Source: Acidobacteriota bacterium
Lineage (GTDB): Bacteria; Acidobacteriota; Terriglobia; Bryobacterales; Bryobacteraceae
Reading direction: 5' to 3'
Assembly (NCBI GenBank): GCA_025352795.1
Contig: JANXSF010000130.1
Span: 31,717 to 95,716, forward strand
DNA: 64,000 nt
Part shown: in pieces, positions 8,271-17,129 of the stretch
Layout of the letters: each line of letters begins with the position of its first letter
How positions within the stretch are numbered: the stretch's first letter is position 1
Program-made: the position numbers and the translations under genes
The notes under the pieces: model-generated
What the model saw: only the letters and a program-made list of their open reading frames with translations
What the model was told of the DNA's origin: nothing
Database searches by the model: none

Positions 8271-10481
8271 GTGCTGCGTCTTGTCTTCTTACTTTTGCCC
8301 GCACTTCTTGTTGCTGAAACAGTTGCCCTGCCGGGATTAAAACAGCCCGTTGAGATTCTGCGCGATAAGTGGGGTGTGCCACATATTTATGCCCAATCGA
8401 GTGAGGATCTGTTTTTTGCTCAAGGTTATATGGCAGGTCGTGATCGTATGTTTCAACTGGACCTATGGCGTCGGGCTGGCGTTGGGCGACTAAGTGAAGT
8501 CCTGGGACCCAGTTACTTAGAGCGTGACCGTATTGCTCAGTTACTGCGTTTTCGTGGCGATTTCAATGCCGAATGGACCAGTTACGCACCAGATACCTGG
8601 TCGATTGCGGTGGCCTTTACCAATGGCATTAACGCCTACGTTAACTCACGCCAAGGAAAATTCACCGCTGATTTTGAAGCCGCAGGTTATAAGCCGGGCT
8701 TGTGGGATCCAAACGACATCCTCACGCGGATTCCGGCGTTGAGCATGATGCACAACTTCACGCTGGAAGCACAGCGGGCGGCGGATATCCAGCAGTTTGG
8801 ACTTGCCAAAGTAAATCAGTATCTCCCCGTTGATCCGAAGATTCCCATCGAAATCCCTAAGGGTCTAAACGTCGCCGATGTGCCGCTTGAGGCTTTCCGA
8901 AATCTTATTTCAGCCACAGCCGCCACTGAGATCAATGACCTTTCCGGCAGTAACAATTGGGTGGTTTCCGGAGCCATGTCCCAAACAGGTAAGCCGCTAC
9001 TTGCCAGCGACCCCCATCGCAGCCTGTTAATTCCTTCGTTGAGAAAAACAGTTCACTTAGTGGCGCCCGGTTGGAATGTTATCGGCGCCGGTGAACCTTC
9101 CTTGCCTGGTGTCGCCTTGGGACACAACGACAAGATCGGCTTTGGGTTTACTATCACGGGCATTGACCAGATGGATGTTTATGTAGAAACAATGCATTCA
9201 AATGATGATTCACAATACAGTTACAAAGGTCAATGGAAGAAGACGATTTCAGAACGTCAGTCAATTCCCATTCGTGGCGGTCGCAACGAAGTGGTGGAAC
9301 TGGAATGGACAATGCATGGCCCAGTTTTCTACAAAGACAAAAAGACTCGCAAGGCTTTCGTGTTGCGTTGGGTAGGGCAGGAGCCCGGCACCGCAGGTTA
9401 CTTGGCCAGTCTTTCCTTGATTCGTGCCAGTAACTGGCAGGAGTTCACCACGGCTATGGCTCGGTTCAAATCACCCACGGAAAACATGTTGTATGCCGAT
9501 GTGGATGGCAATATTGGCTGGGTGGTTGCGGGCATGACGCCCATCCGCAAAGGATGGCATGGCTTGTTGCCGGTGCCTGGTGACAGTGGCGAATACGAAT
9601 GGCAAGGCTTTCTTGATCCAGCTTTGTTACCTCGATCCTACAATCCTGCAACTAAGTCAATCGTAACTGCGAATCACAACATTCTTCCGCCAGGTTATAC
9701 GCAGGAACTGCAATATGAATGGGCTCCGGCTATTCGTGCAGATCGTATTAAGCAAGTGCTTGCCACCAAATCAAAGTGGAGCATCAGTGATTTTGAGAAG
9801 CTCCAATACGACACGCAATCAGCACCAGCCAAGCGTTTGCAGAAGATTTACCGCACTCTGAAAATTCCACCAATCAAGCTGAGTGCGCGGGTGCTGGAAA
9901 GGTTTCTGGCTTGGGATGGCAACATTTCCTCCGATTCCAACATGGCGTTCCTATATGAACTGATCTCGGCACGCATGGGCGCGTTGTTAGTGCAGCCGCC
10001 GGAACTGGGAGTGCGTATGTCACTTACTCAGATACTCGATATGTTAGAGGCGAATCCTAATCCTGAAGCCTTGGAAAAAGCTCTTGAGTTCACCATTGCC
10101 GACCTGAATCGTAACATGGGTCCCGATATGGATAAATGGCAATGGGGTCGATTTCATTCGTTGACGTTTCAGCATCCAATAAAGAAAGCGGAATTCAGCC
10201 TTGGCCCCATGCATCGTGCAGGTGATGCGAATACGGTGATGGCTGCAGGTGGAGCAAACTTTCGCCAGACGGTAGGAGCAAGCTTCCGTCAGATTCTGGA
10301 TGTGGCTGATTGGGATCGGAGTGTGATGACGAATGTGCCCGGGGAATCCGGCGATCCCGCCAGTCCGCATTATTCTGACTTACTCAGTGATTGGCAAAAT
10401 GGCAAGTATCATCCCATGCCGTTTACCAGGAAGGCAGTGGAAGCAGCTTCGGAAGAGCGCATACTGTTGACGCCGCGGTAA
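8271..10481 (+). CDS. Penicillin acylase family (N-terminal nucleophile) hydrolase
   Basis: 736 residues, exported: a short hydrophobic signal (LVFLLLPALLVAETVA) precedes the family opening PVEILRDKWGVPHIYAQS. The autoprocessing site is GSNNWV, with Ser227 as predicted nucleophile after cleavage at Gly226. Family members cleave amide bonds of penicillins, cephalosporins or acyl-homoserine lactones in the periplasm; the substrate here is unknown. It starts with GTG immediately after the TAA of the enoyl-CoA hydratase (TAAGTG), with a perfect AGGAGG 10 nt upstream, so it is in the same transcript. Residues 50-220 would be the alpha chain and 227 onward the beta chain. Confidence 0.85.
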   Translation: MLRLVFLLLPALLVAETVALPGLKQPVEILRDKWGVPHIYAQSSEDLFFAQGYMAGRDRMFQLDLWRRAGVGRLSEVLGPSYLERDRIAQLLRFRGDFNAEWTSYAPDTWSIAVAFTNGINAYVNSRQGKFTADFEAAGYKPGLWDPNDILTRIPALSMMHNFTLEAQRAADIQQFGLAKVNQYLPVDPKIPIEIPKGLNVADVPLEAFRNLISATAATEINDLSGSNNWVVSGAMSQTGKPLLASDPHRSLLIPSLRKTVHLVAPGWNVIGAGEPSLPGVALGHNDKIGFGFTITGIDQMDVYVETMHSNDDSQYSYKGQWKKTISERQSIPIRGGRNEVVELEWTMHGPVFYKDKKTRKAFVLRWVGQEPGTAGYLASLSLIRASNWQEFTTAMARFKSPTENMLYADVDGNIGWVVAGMTPIRKGWHGLLPVPGDSGEYEWQGFLDPALLPRSYNPATKSIVTANHNILPPGYTQELQYEWAPAIRADRIKQVLATKSKWSISDFEKLQYDTQSAPAKRLQKIYRTLKIPPIKLSARVLERFLAWDGNISSDSNMAFLYELISARMGALLVQPPELGVRMSLTQILDMLEANPNPEALEKALEFTIADLNRNMGPDMDKWQWGRFHSLTFQHPIKKAEFSLGPMHRAGDANTVMAAGGANFRQTVGASFRQILDVADWDRSVMTNVPGESGDPASPHYSDLLSDWQNGKYHPMPFTRKAVEAASEERILLTPR

Positions 10482-10613
10482 TTTCCTTTTCATGACGATA
10501 AGCTACACGGTTCCTACACGTCGGACAACTACTTAAGTTCGGAAGTGATTGATTGATGAGGGAATATAATTCGACGGGTTGTGTGATTGTAACTGTGAAT
10601 CAGAACGGCGATG

Positions 10614-10994
10614 TTACTGAATTGGTTCCCCCGCCCAACGATCTCGATGCGCCCAGAATGGGCACTTAGGGCACACTTTCCCTTCTGGGTAATCAATGAC
10701 TTCTTCATGTGGGCAACCGATGATGCGGTCAGTAACCACCACTGTTTTCACGCCGTGGCTCTCCATAAAATCCCAAATGCCTTTGGTGATTGCTGGATCT
10801 GTCCGCACGTCGAGTTTCTCTGCGAACCAGCGGCGAAGCTCCAATAGCCCGGCGTCTTCTTGGAGTAAGATCCCGACGGAAACTTTGCTGGCGAATTGAT
10901 CATCTGGATCGTAGAACGCCACGGTAGCAGCAGGGTAACCGCGAAAGCCTTTGCGGGCTTTCTTGCGATAGGAGTTGGGTGCTTTGATTTTCAT
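10614..10994 (-). CDS. Conserved small protein with C-terminal Cys motif
   Basis: 126 residues, MKIKAPNSYRKKARKGFRG start. A basic N-terminus leads into TVAFYDPDDQFASKVSVGI and WFAEKLDVRTDPAITKGIWDF, and the last 40 residues hold CPHEE and CPKCPFW, four cysteines that could bind zinc. I recognise it as a conserved hypothetical in soil and environmental bacteria, but know of no assigned function. It is last in a three-gene minus-strand unit (7 nt from the membrane protein), an apparent association with the FAD oxidoreductase. Confidence 0.7.
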   Translation of the reverse strand: MKIKAPNSYRKKARKGFRGYPAATVAFYDPDDQFASKVSVGILLQEDAGLLELRRWFAEKLDVRTDPAITKGIWDFMESHGVKTVVVTDRIIGCPHEEVIDYPEGKVCPKCPFWAHRDRWAGEPIQ

Positions 10995-11001
10995 GGTCTA
11001 C

Positions 11002-11379
11002 TCAACGTCTTGCCAAAATCCAGGGCATAAATCCAAACAGCAGTAAGGACAGATAATAGGCAGTTCCTGAAACGGGGTCGCGATTGAAAAAAGCATCCCA
11101 TACGGAACGGCCTTGCAGTAAGACTGCCACACCAAGTTCTGCGCCCACCATGCAACCTAACGCTAGCAGGCCGCTCAATAGTTTTTCGCGTTTTGACCCA
11201 GGAAATCTACGGTTAATGAAGCTTGCAGAAAACACAATCATCCCCATCATGATGGGCAACTCCATCAGTTCAGCGGTGCGGATTCCAACCTTGGGCACAA
11301 GCCAGAAAATACGAATGGGGCCAAGTAGGAAGCCGGTTCCAAACACCATAAGGAAGTAAGTGAGTGCCGCTTTGTACAT
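11002..11379 (-). CDS. Small integral membrane protein, conserved
   Basis: 125 residues from MYKAALTYF, with four hydrophobic segments: LTYFLMVFGTGFLLGPI, LMELPIMMGMIVFSASF, LLSGLLALGCMVGAELGVAVL and AYYLSLLLFGFMPWIL. The start at 11379 was preferred over an in-frame ATG at 11406 because it falls 2 nt after the stop of the upstream FAD oxidoreductase, while the longer form would overlap it. No function is recognised. The FGTGFLLGPIR segment is seen in many uncharacterised four-helix proteins. Confidence 0.65.
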   Translation of the reverse strand: MYKAALTYFLMVFGTGFLLGPIRIFWLVPKVGIRTAELMELPIMMGMIVFSASFINRRFPGSKREKLLSGLLALGCMVGAELGVAVLLQGRSVWDAFFNRDPVSGTAYYLSLLLFGFMPWILARR

Positions 11380-11381
11380 GG

Positions 11382-13073
11382 TTACCGTGGAGTAAGTTGC
11401 GGCCAATTTGTTTCAATTCCCTGTGCTCTGATACTGGTTTGAAAAGCTGCAAGCTTCTTGGGGTCCTGACGGAATGCCTTGGGCGATGTGTTGCCTTTCA
11501 CCGCTGCAGCGGCCAGACATCCGGCAGATTCTCCGATGTTCCATTCCGCCGGATGCAGGCGATAACATCCATTCGTTATGTGCGTGACTCCAATATTTTT
11601 TGCGGCGGCGATCAGGTTTTCAACTCTCTTCGGCAGCAGCGCGCCCAATGGAATTTGAAAGGGCAGGGAACTGACGTCAATGTAATTATCACCGCCGGAA
11701 CTGGGGTGCAAGTCAATACGATAGCTGCCCACACCTACCGAATCGGCAAATGATTCAGCAGTGACTTCTTCCAATTTCTTACCGGTGGCTTTCATGCGCG
11801 CCTCCGCACCAACGTGATGTTCCACCACGGTGAACTCTGCCTGAATACGACGTGATTCACGAATATACGGATATTTTGCCAAGCCGTCTTCAGTACCTGT
11901 TTGATCGTAACGAAGACGCAGGCCAGGCCAACCTTGTTTGCCATCGGCACGGGGAGCTTCGGTTTGCATCCAATATAAGAGTGATAGGCTGAGCTGCTTG
12001 CCGCGCTCCAAATGGTGAGCGACTTCCGCTTCGCTTACCTCATGCAGGTTCCCCAACCAGTAATCATTTTGTGGCCAATTCACTAAGGAAATATCGCTTC
12101 CAAACGCGCCTGGTTGATGTAGTTTGGCTGCTCCAATGCGGCGATAGAGCCATAGATTCAGGACCCCTGGTGTCACAGCGGCATTGGGTCGAGGGTCAAA
12201 TGTGACCGCGCGCGGCGCCAATGTCGTGGGGTTGCTCATAGACCAACTCAGCAGCTTGCCGGGCCACGCGGGCTTCATCGCCGGAACGTAATCGCGCCAA
12301 AAGGTGTACTCCTTGGGCTTAGGAATTGTATGGTCGCGCCCTTCCTCATAGCCAATTGCAAAGCACACGGTGAACGATTGGATATTGGCAGGCTGGGCTG
12401 TTTCCGGGGCATGCAATTCGCCCGTAGTCTTGCGCGATTCAAACCCGGTCACATATTCAGTCTTCGATAGGGGGAGCAGGTCACCCTGCTCGGTTGCATC
12501 AATAAAGACGGGGGCTTCAAGGGTACGTTCTTGCCCCGTTGTCAAACTTTTCACGGCCACGGCTGCGATCTTATCACCAGTCACATCGGCCCGAACCGGC
12601 TTGTGTTGGAGCAGCATTGTCAACTGCCCACCGCCGATGTAGGGAGACAGCATTTGTTCCAGAACGGCAAGGGAGACTCGAGGTTCGTGCGTCAGTTTTG
12701 AAACAGAACCGCCACCAGGATTCAGCAATTCATTGGAATGGGCTTCAGGCATCAGACGGTAGTGTTGGCGGTAATATTGGCGGATGTTGGATCGGTAGCG
12801 TCGGTAGAGTTGAGTTCCGCCGAATTGTTCTATCCAGGGATGCTCATCGGGCGGGACCGCTTGCGCAGTGAGTTGGCCGCCTACCCAATCGGTTTCCTCA
12901 GTCATGATAACGGTCATGCCGTTGCGCAGTGCCGCCAGGGCCGCGGCGCAACCACCAACACCAGCGCCGATGATGACAACCTGGGCTCGCAAACTATGAG
13001 CTTGGGCTAAGGCCGATGGAAGCAGCAGCAGGCTGGTGGAAGAATGCTTCAGGAAGGTGCGTCGATTGAACAT
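11382..13073 (-). CDS. Tat-exported FAD-dependent oxidoreductase (FAD_oxidored family)
   Basis: 563 residues. NRRTFLKHSSTSLLLLPSALAQA is a Tat signal (twin Arg, FLK). The mature protein opens with a Rossmann FAD motif, VVIIGAGVGGCAAALAALRNG, followed by TEETDWVGGQLTAQAVP, which defines the PF12831-like FAD_oxidored family often found in Bryobacterales and Planctomycetes. The substrate is unknown. Conserved INATEQGDLL-like (FIDATEQGDLLPLS) and PAEWNIGESAG blocks are present. It is probably the first gene of an operon with the small membrane protein and the Cys-motif protein. Its 5' flank contains a dispersed repeat also found near 45.35 kb. Confidence 0.8.
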   Translation of the reverse strand: MFNRRTFLKHSSTSLLLLPSALAQAHSLRAQVVIIGAGVGGCAAALAALRNGMTVIMTEETDWVGGQLTAQAVPPDEHPWIEQFGGTQLYRRYRSNIRQYYRQHYRLMPEAHSNELLNPGGGSVSKLTHEPRVSLAVLEQMLSPYIGGGQLTMLLQHKPVRADVTGDKIAAVAVKSLTTGQERTLEAPVFIDATEQGDLLPLSKTEYVTGFESRKTTGELHAPETAQPANIQSFTVCFAIGYEEGRDHTIPKPKEYTFWRDYVPAMKPAWPGKLLSWSMSNPTTLAPRAVTFDPRPNAAVTPGVLNLWLYRRIGAAKLHQPGAFGSDISLVNWPQNDYWLGNLHEVSEAEVAHHLERGKQLSLSLLYWMQTEAPRADGKQGWPGLRLRYDQTGTEDGLAKYPYIRESRRIQAEFTVVEHHVGAEARMKATGKKLEEVTAESFADSVGVGSYRIDLHPSSGGDNYIDVSSLPFQIPLGALLPKRVENLIAAAKNIGVTHITNGCYRLHPAEWNIGESAGCLAAAAVKGNTSPKAFRQDPKKLAAFQTSIRAQGIETNWPQLTPR

Positions 13074-13134
13074 GAATATCAGTATCCTAACTCAACCGAG
13101 GTGTGTGTGGAGCGGTAGCTGTCCTACCTCAAAC

Positions 13135-13158
13135 ACCGCTCCCTCGCAGTCACGGCTC
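13135..13158. repeat. Dispersed REP-like element, copy 1
   Basis: 24-nt element with core CCGCTCCCTCGC, found again at 45344-45367 with a single mismatch. Here an inverted partner GGAGCGGT lies at 13109-13116, so the unit can fold into a hairpin. It sits between the divergent FAD oxidoreductase and M20 peptidase genes. Confidence 0.6.
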
Positions 13159-13219
13159 GGTATCGGCCTACCACTACGCTCGGATTTCCGCGATTCGCCT
13201 GCACTTCTCCCATCACATC

Positions 13220-13225
13220 TATAAT
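13220..13225 (+). promoter_or_regulatory. Perfect -10 TATAAT upstream of M20 dipeptidase
   Basis: TATAAT 11 nt before the ATG at 13237, with GAAGG (13226-13230) between as a possible weak ribosome site. No good -35 box is visible. Confidence 0.4.
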
Positions 13226-13236
13226 GAAGGTTCGCA

Positions 13237-14607
13237 ATGTCTGAACAAATTAATCAATACGTCGCCCAACACGAATCGCGTTTGCTGGAAGAATTGCTGG
13301 AGTTTTTGCGCATCCCCAGCATCAGCACGCTCCCCGAGCATGACGCCGATGTTCAGCGTGCAGCAGAATTCACCGCTGCCAGCTTGCGCGCCGCAGGGAT
13401 GGAAAATGTGGAAGTGATTGCCACCGCTAAGCATCCGCTGGTGTATGCCGATTGGATGCATGCTCCAGGCAAACCCACCGTGCTTTGCTATGGCCACTTC
13501 GATGTGCAGCCGCCCGACCCTTTAGAACTTTGGGAGACTCCACCGTTTGAGCCTACGCTGCGCAATGGAAATATTTACGCGCGCGGTTCGGCTGATGACA
13601 AGGGCCAGTTCTACATGCACGTGAAAGCCGTGGAAGCGCTGCGGGCAGTGCATGGTGCGTTGCCAGTCAATGTGAAGTTTTTGATTGAGGGCGAAGAGGA
13701 AGTAGGCGGGGCATCGGTTACGAAATATGTAGAAGAAAATCCCACAAAGCTGAAGGCCGATGTGGCGTTGGTGTCCGATACGCACATGTATGCCGAAGGC
13801 TTGCCAACATTGTGCATCGGCTTACGTGGGCTGGTTTATATGGAGATTGAAGCCACCGGACCCATGCGCGATTTGCATTCGGGATTATACGGTGGTGCGG
13901 CTCCCAATGCTGTATTTGGATTGATGGAACTGCTTTCGAAATTGAAAGATGCGCAGGGCAAGATTCTGGTGCCAGGGATTTATGAAGACGTGCAGGCTCC
14001 AGCAAAAGCAGAATTGGAAAGTTGGAAATCGTTGCCATTTACCGAGGCTGGATTTCTTGCTAAGGAAGTGGGCTCTACTCAATTGACAGGCGAAGCGGGC
14101 TTCTCTGTGATGGAACGCACCTGGGCTCGGCCAACGTTAGAGGTCCACGGCATTGCTGGAGGCTTTGTGGGAGCTGGCGCAAAGACCGTGATTCCAGCCA
14201 AAGCCACAGCAAAGGTGAGTATGCGTCTGGTGCCGAATCAGAACGCTGACAAAGTGGTTGCGGCGTTTAAGAAGTACGTCGCAGAAGTGACGCCTGCGGG
14301 CATTCAAGTAGAAGTGCGCGTGCTGAGTGCAGGCCCTGCCATTGTAGTGAACCCCGACCATCAGGCGATTGCTGTGGCCGCCAAAGCGTTTTCCGATGTT
14401 ATGGGAAAGCCGACTGTGTTCACACGGTCTGGCGGATCCATTCCGATTGTGGGCGATTTCGCGAAGCATTTGGGCATCCCAACCGTGCTGATGGGATTTG
14501 GACTTCCTGATGATGGGCTGCATTCGCCGAATGAAAAGTATAAACTGGCAAACTATTACGCTGGCATAAAAACAGTGGCTCACTTTTTTGAACTCTATGG
14601 GAACTAG
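13237..14607 (+). CDS. M20 family dipeptidase / peptidase
   Basis: 456-residue zinc peptidase of the M20 (CPG2/PepV-like) family. Metal and catalytic motifs: YGHFDVQPPDP (first His and Asp), ARGSADDKGQ (bridging Asp) and EGEEEVGG (catalytic Glu pair). The dimerisation (lid) domain is around TGPMRDLHSGLYGG, and FTRSGGSIPIV leads to the last ligand His in DDGLHSPNE. It hydrolyses short peptides, probably in the cytoplasm since there is no signal peptide. The following MurJ gene begins 11 nt inside its 3' end. Confidence 0.9.
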   Translation: MSEQINQYVAQHESRLLEELLEFLRIPSISTLPEHDADVQRAAEFTAASLRAAGMENVEVIATAKHPLVYADWMHAPGKPTVLCYGHFDVQPPDPLELWETPPFEPTLRNGNIYARGSADDKGQFYMHVKAVEALRAVHGALPVNVKFLIEGEEEVGGASVTKYVEENPTKLKADVALVSDTHMYAEGLPTLCIGLRGLVYMEIEATGPMRDLHSGLYGGAAPNAVFGLMELLSKLKDAQGKILVPGIYEDVQAPAKAELESWKSLPFTEAGFLAKEVGSTQLTGEAGFSVMERTWARPTLEVHGIAGGFVGAGAKTVIPAKATAKVSMRLVPNQNADKVVAAFKKYVAEVTPAGIQVEVRVLSAGPAIVVNPDHQAIAVAAKAFSDVMGKPTVFTRSGGSIPIVGDFAKHLGIPTVLMGFGLPDDGLHSPNEKYKLANYYAGIKTVAHFFELYGN

Positions 14608-16258
14608 CGCGGACGTGGAGCTGCCCGATACAACTGAGCAATCCGCAAACAGCACCAAGCTGGCGCGGGCTGCTGGGGCTGCGTCCATCGCTGTTTTCAC
14701 CAGTCGCATTACAGGCCTTGTGCGTGAGATTATTCTTACCCGGAAGTTTGGCGCCAGTATGGATTACGAAGCCTTTCTGTTGGGCTTTCGCATTCCTAAC
14801 CTGACTCGCGATTTGTTCGCCGAAGGGGCGTTATCCTCAGCGTTTGTGCCGGTGTTTGTGGAATACCTCACCACGAAGAATAAGGAAGAAGCAGCACGGC
14901 TAGCGAATTTGGTGGCCACCGGCATCATAATCATTGTCGGAACCTTCTGCCTTTTCGGGATCGCTGCCGCTCCGTTATTAGTGGAAGCGTCCGGTTCCGG
15001 ATTTCATCAAGTGCCGGGTAAGTTTGAACAAGCGGTGCTGATGACGCGGATCATGAGCCCGTTTCTATTGCTGGTGTCTTTAGCAGCACAGGCCATGGGA
15101 ATTTTGAATGCGTTGAACATGTATGCGCTGCCAGCCTTCTCTTCGACATTGTTTAATGTGGGTTCGGTTGCGACGGGTTTGTTCTTAGGATTTGTGGCCA
15201 ACGGTTTTTTGGGCATCTCACACATTGAGGGGGTGGCCTGGGGTGTGGTGATTGGCGGGGCTATGCAACTATTTGTGCAAGTGCCCAGCCTGATGCGCCA
15301 TGGCTTTGTCTTCAAACCTGCGTTTGACTGGTCACATCCGGGATTGCGACGGATTCTTCGAACGATGGGTCCGGCCATTTTGGGCAACGCAGCGGTGCAA
15401 ATCAACGTGTTTGTGAACAGCAATTTTGCGTCGCATATTGTAGATCCGCAACGCGGGGCCAACGGCGCAGTCAGTTGGCTAAACTGTTCCTTCCGATTCA
15501 TGCAACTGCCGTTGGGCGTATTCGGCGTGGCCATTGCCAGTGCCACATTACCAGCCATTGCCCGAGCCGCAGGGCTGGGTGACATGACAGAATTCCGCAG
15601 AACGCTAGGCCGTTCGTTAGGCATGGTGCTGTTGCTAACGGTACCTTCTTCCGTGGGACTGGCGATTCTGGGGCAATCGGTGGTAGGGGCGATTTACGAA
15701 GGCGGCAAGTTCAATCATTACGATACGGAGCAGACTGCCTATGCGTTGAGTTTCTTTGCAATCGGTTTGGCGGCCTATTCTTGTTTGAAAGTGTTGACCC
15801 CGGCATTTTATGCGCTGAAGGATTCGCGCACGCCCATGTTGATCAGCCTGGCTTCGGTGGTGGTGAATTACGTAGTAGCATCACAGATGAGCAAGTCGGT
15901 TGGTCATGCAGGATTGGCGCTATCCACTTCAGCCGTGGCCCTCACCGGGGCTGCGGCGCAATATGTGATTCTGCAACGAAGGTTGGGAACCATTGGTGGA
16001 CAACTTTTAATGGAAACGGTTTCGAAAGTGGCAGCCAGTTCATGTGTGATGGCGGTTGCTGTTTTGGGGGTGGCCAGTGTGGTGGGCCACCTTGTTCCGG
16101 TTGGCAAAATGCAGTATTGGATGAATATTCTAGTCACTATCCCAATGGGGGCTGTGACGTATTATTTGGCTTGCCGGTTGCTGGGAGTTTCTGAACTGGA
16201 AACGGCATCTCGCGCGATAATGGGTCCGCTGGCTCGATTACGTGCTAAAATTCTATGA
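14597..16258 (+). CDS. murJ: MurJ-type lipid II flippase
   Basis: 553 residues with about 14 transmembrane helices in the MVF/MATE-like arrangement. ITGLVREIILTRKFGAS, with ISR-type loops, is the MurJ N-terminal signature; RIPNLTRDLFAEGALSSAFVP is its most conserved block. It moves lipid II across the inner membrane for peptidoglycan synthesis. ATG 14597 is chosen over a TTG at 14588; either start overlaps the upstream peptidase gene. The zinc-ribbon gene follows 10 nt downstream. Confidence 0.92.
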   Translation: MGTSADVELPDTTEQSANSTKLARAAGAASIAVFTSRITGLVREIILTRKFGASMDYEAFLLGFRIPNLTRDLFAEGALSSAFVPVFVEYLTTKNKEEAARLANLVATGIIIIVGTFCLFGIAAAPLLVEASGSGFHQVPGKFEQAVLMTRIMSPFLLLVSLAAQAMGILNALNMYALPAFSSTLFNVGSVATGLFLGFVANGFLGISHIEGVAWGVVIGGAMQLFVQVPSLMRHGFVFKPAFDWSHPGLRRILRTMGPAILGNAAVQINVFVNSNFASHIVDPQRGANGAVSWLNCSFRFMQLPLGVFGVAIASATLPAIARAAGLGDMTEFRRTLGRSLGMVLLLTVPSSVGLAILGQSVVGAIYEGGKFNHYDTEQTAYALSFFAIGLAAYSCLKVLTPAFYALKDSRTPMLISLASVVVNYVVASQMSKSVGHAGLALSTSAVALTGAAAQYVILQRRLGTIGGQLLMETVSKVAASSCVMAVAVLGVASVVGHLVPVGKMQYWMNILVTIPMGAVTYYLACRLLGVSELETASRAIMGPLARLRAKIL

Positions 16259-16268
16259 AACGACAAAA

Positions 16269-17021
16269 ATGATATCCGAGTTGAAGCTAGTCCTCCAGGT
16301 TCAGAAAATGGACCTCAGAATAGCGGAGCTTGAAAAGGAAATCGCCCGCCTCCCTTTGGAAGTGGCGCGAATCGAGAAGGCGCTGGATTCCCACAAGCGT
16401 CGACTGGATGCCGATAAGGCTGCCCTGAGTGCCAATCTCCGCGATCGCAAGAAGCTCGAAGGTGACATACAAGGTCATCAAGGGAAGATCACCAAGCTCA
16501 AAGATCAGATCATGCAAGCGAAGACGAACGAGCAGTTAAAAGCGTTCCAGCATGAAATCACTTTCGGCGAAACTGAAATTACCAAGAGCGAAGAGCAAAC
16601 TATTGTGCTGATGGCCCAAGCTGAACCGCTGGAAGCTGCGGTGAAGCGTGCGGAGAAGGCACTGGCTGAAGAAAAAGTTCAGGTGGATGCTGAGAAGGAT
16701 CGCACAGAAGCTCGCACGGCGGAAAACAAACAATTTCATGATGTGGCGATAGCTGAGCGCAAGAAATTGATGACTCAGTTGCCGAAGACACTGACCATAA
16801 TGTACGACCGCCTCCGCAAAAAGCACAAGAACGGTCTTGTGATTGGGGAAGTGAATGAGGGTCGATGTTCGGGTTGCCAGATGATGCTACGGCTGCAATA
16901 TTTCCAGGAATTGCGAGTGACGGATAAGATCATGACTTGCGAAACTTGTGGGCGGATGCTGTTTCACAGCCCACCCAAGGATTCCACCCAAGACAACGTG
17001 GTGGCACCTAAGGCATTGTAG
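16269..17021 (+). CDS. Coiled-coil protein with C-terminal C4 zinc ribbon
   Basis: 250 residues. About residues 5-170 are a long charged heptad-rich coiled coil (LRIAELEKEIARLPLEVARI and onward), and the C-terminus is a C4 zinc ribbon, CSGCQM...CETCGRM (PF02591 type). Members are widespread conserved proteins, some linked to nucleic acid or flagellar/type IV functions, but with no agreed biochemical role. The start at 16269 (MISELKLVLQVQKMD) matches the family and leaves 10 nt to MurJ, which suggests co-transcription. Confidence 0.85.
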   Translation: MISELKLVLQVQKMDLRIAELEKEIARLPLEVARIEKALDSHKRRLDADKAALSANLRDRKKLEGDIQGHQGKITKLKDQIMQAKTNEQLKAFQHEITFGETEITKSEEQTIVLMAQAEPLEAAVKRAEKALAEEKVQVDAEKDRTEARTAENKQFHDVAIAERKKLMTQLPKTLTIMYDRLRKKHKNGLVIGEVNEGRCSGCQMMLRLQYFQELRVTDKIMTCETCGRMLFHSPPKDSTQDNVVAPKAL

Positions 17022-17076
17022 TTAAGGGACTTGAATGGTCTCTCGATAAATTCACAAGTTTTTTGCTTTCCTTTTT

Positions 17077-17105
17077 TTGACCGAAGCATTACCATTGTTA
17101 ACAAT
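17077..17105 (+). promoter_or_regulatory. Putative sigma-70 promoter of TonB receptor gene
   Basis: TTGACC (17077-17082), a 17-nt spacer, and AACAAT (17100-17105), followed by a GAGGGGAAAC ribosome site and ATG at 17130. Matching by eye only. Confidence 0.4.
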
Positions 17106-17129
17106 ACGTTACTTCGGTTGAGGGGAAAC

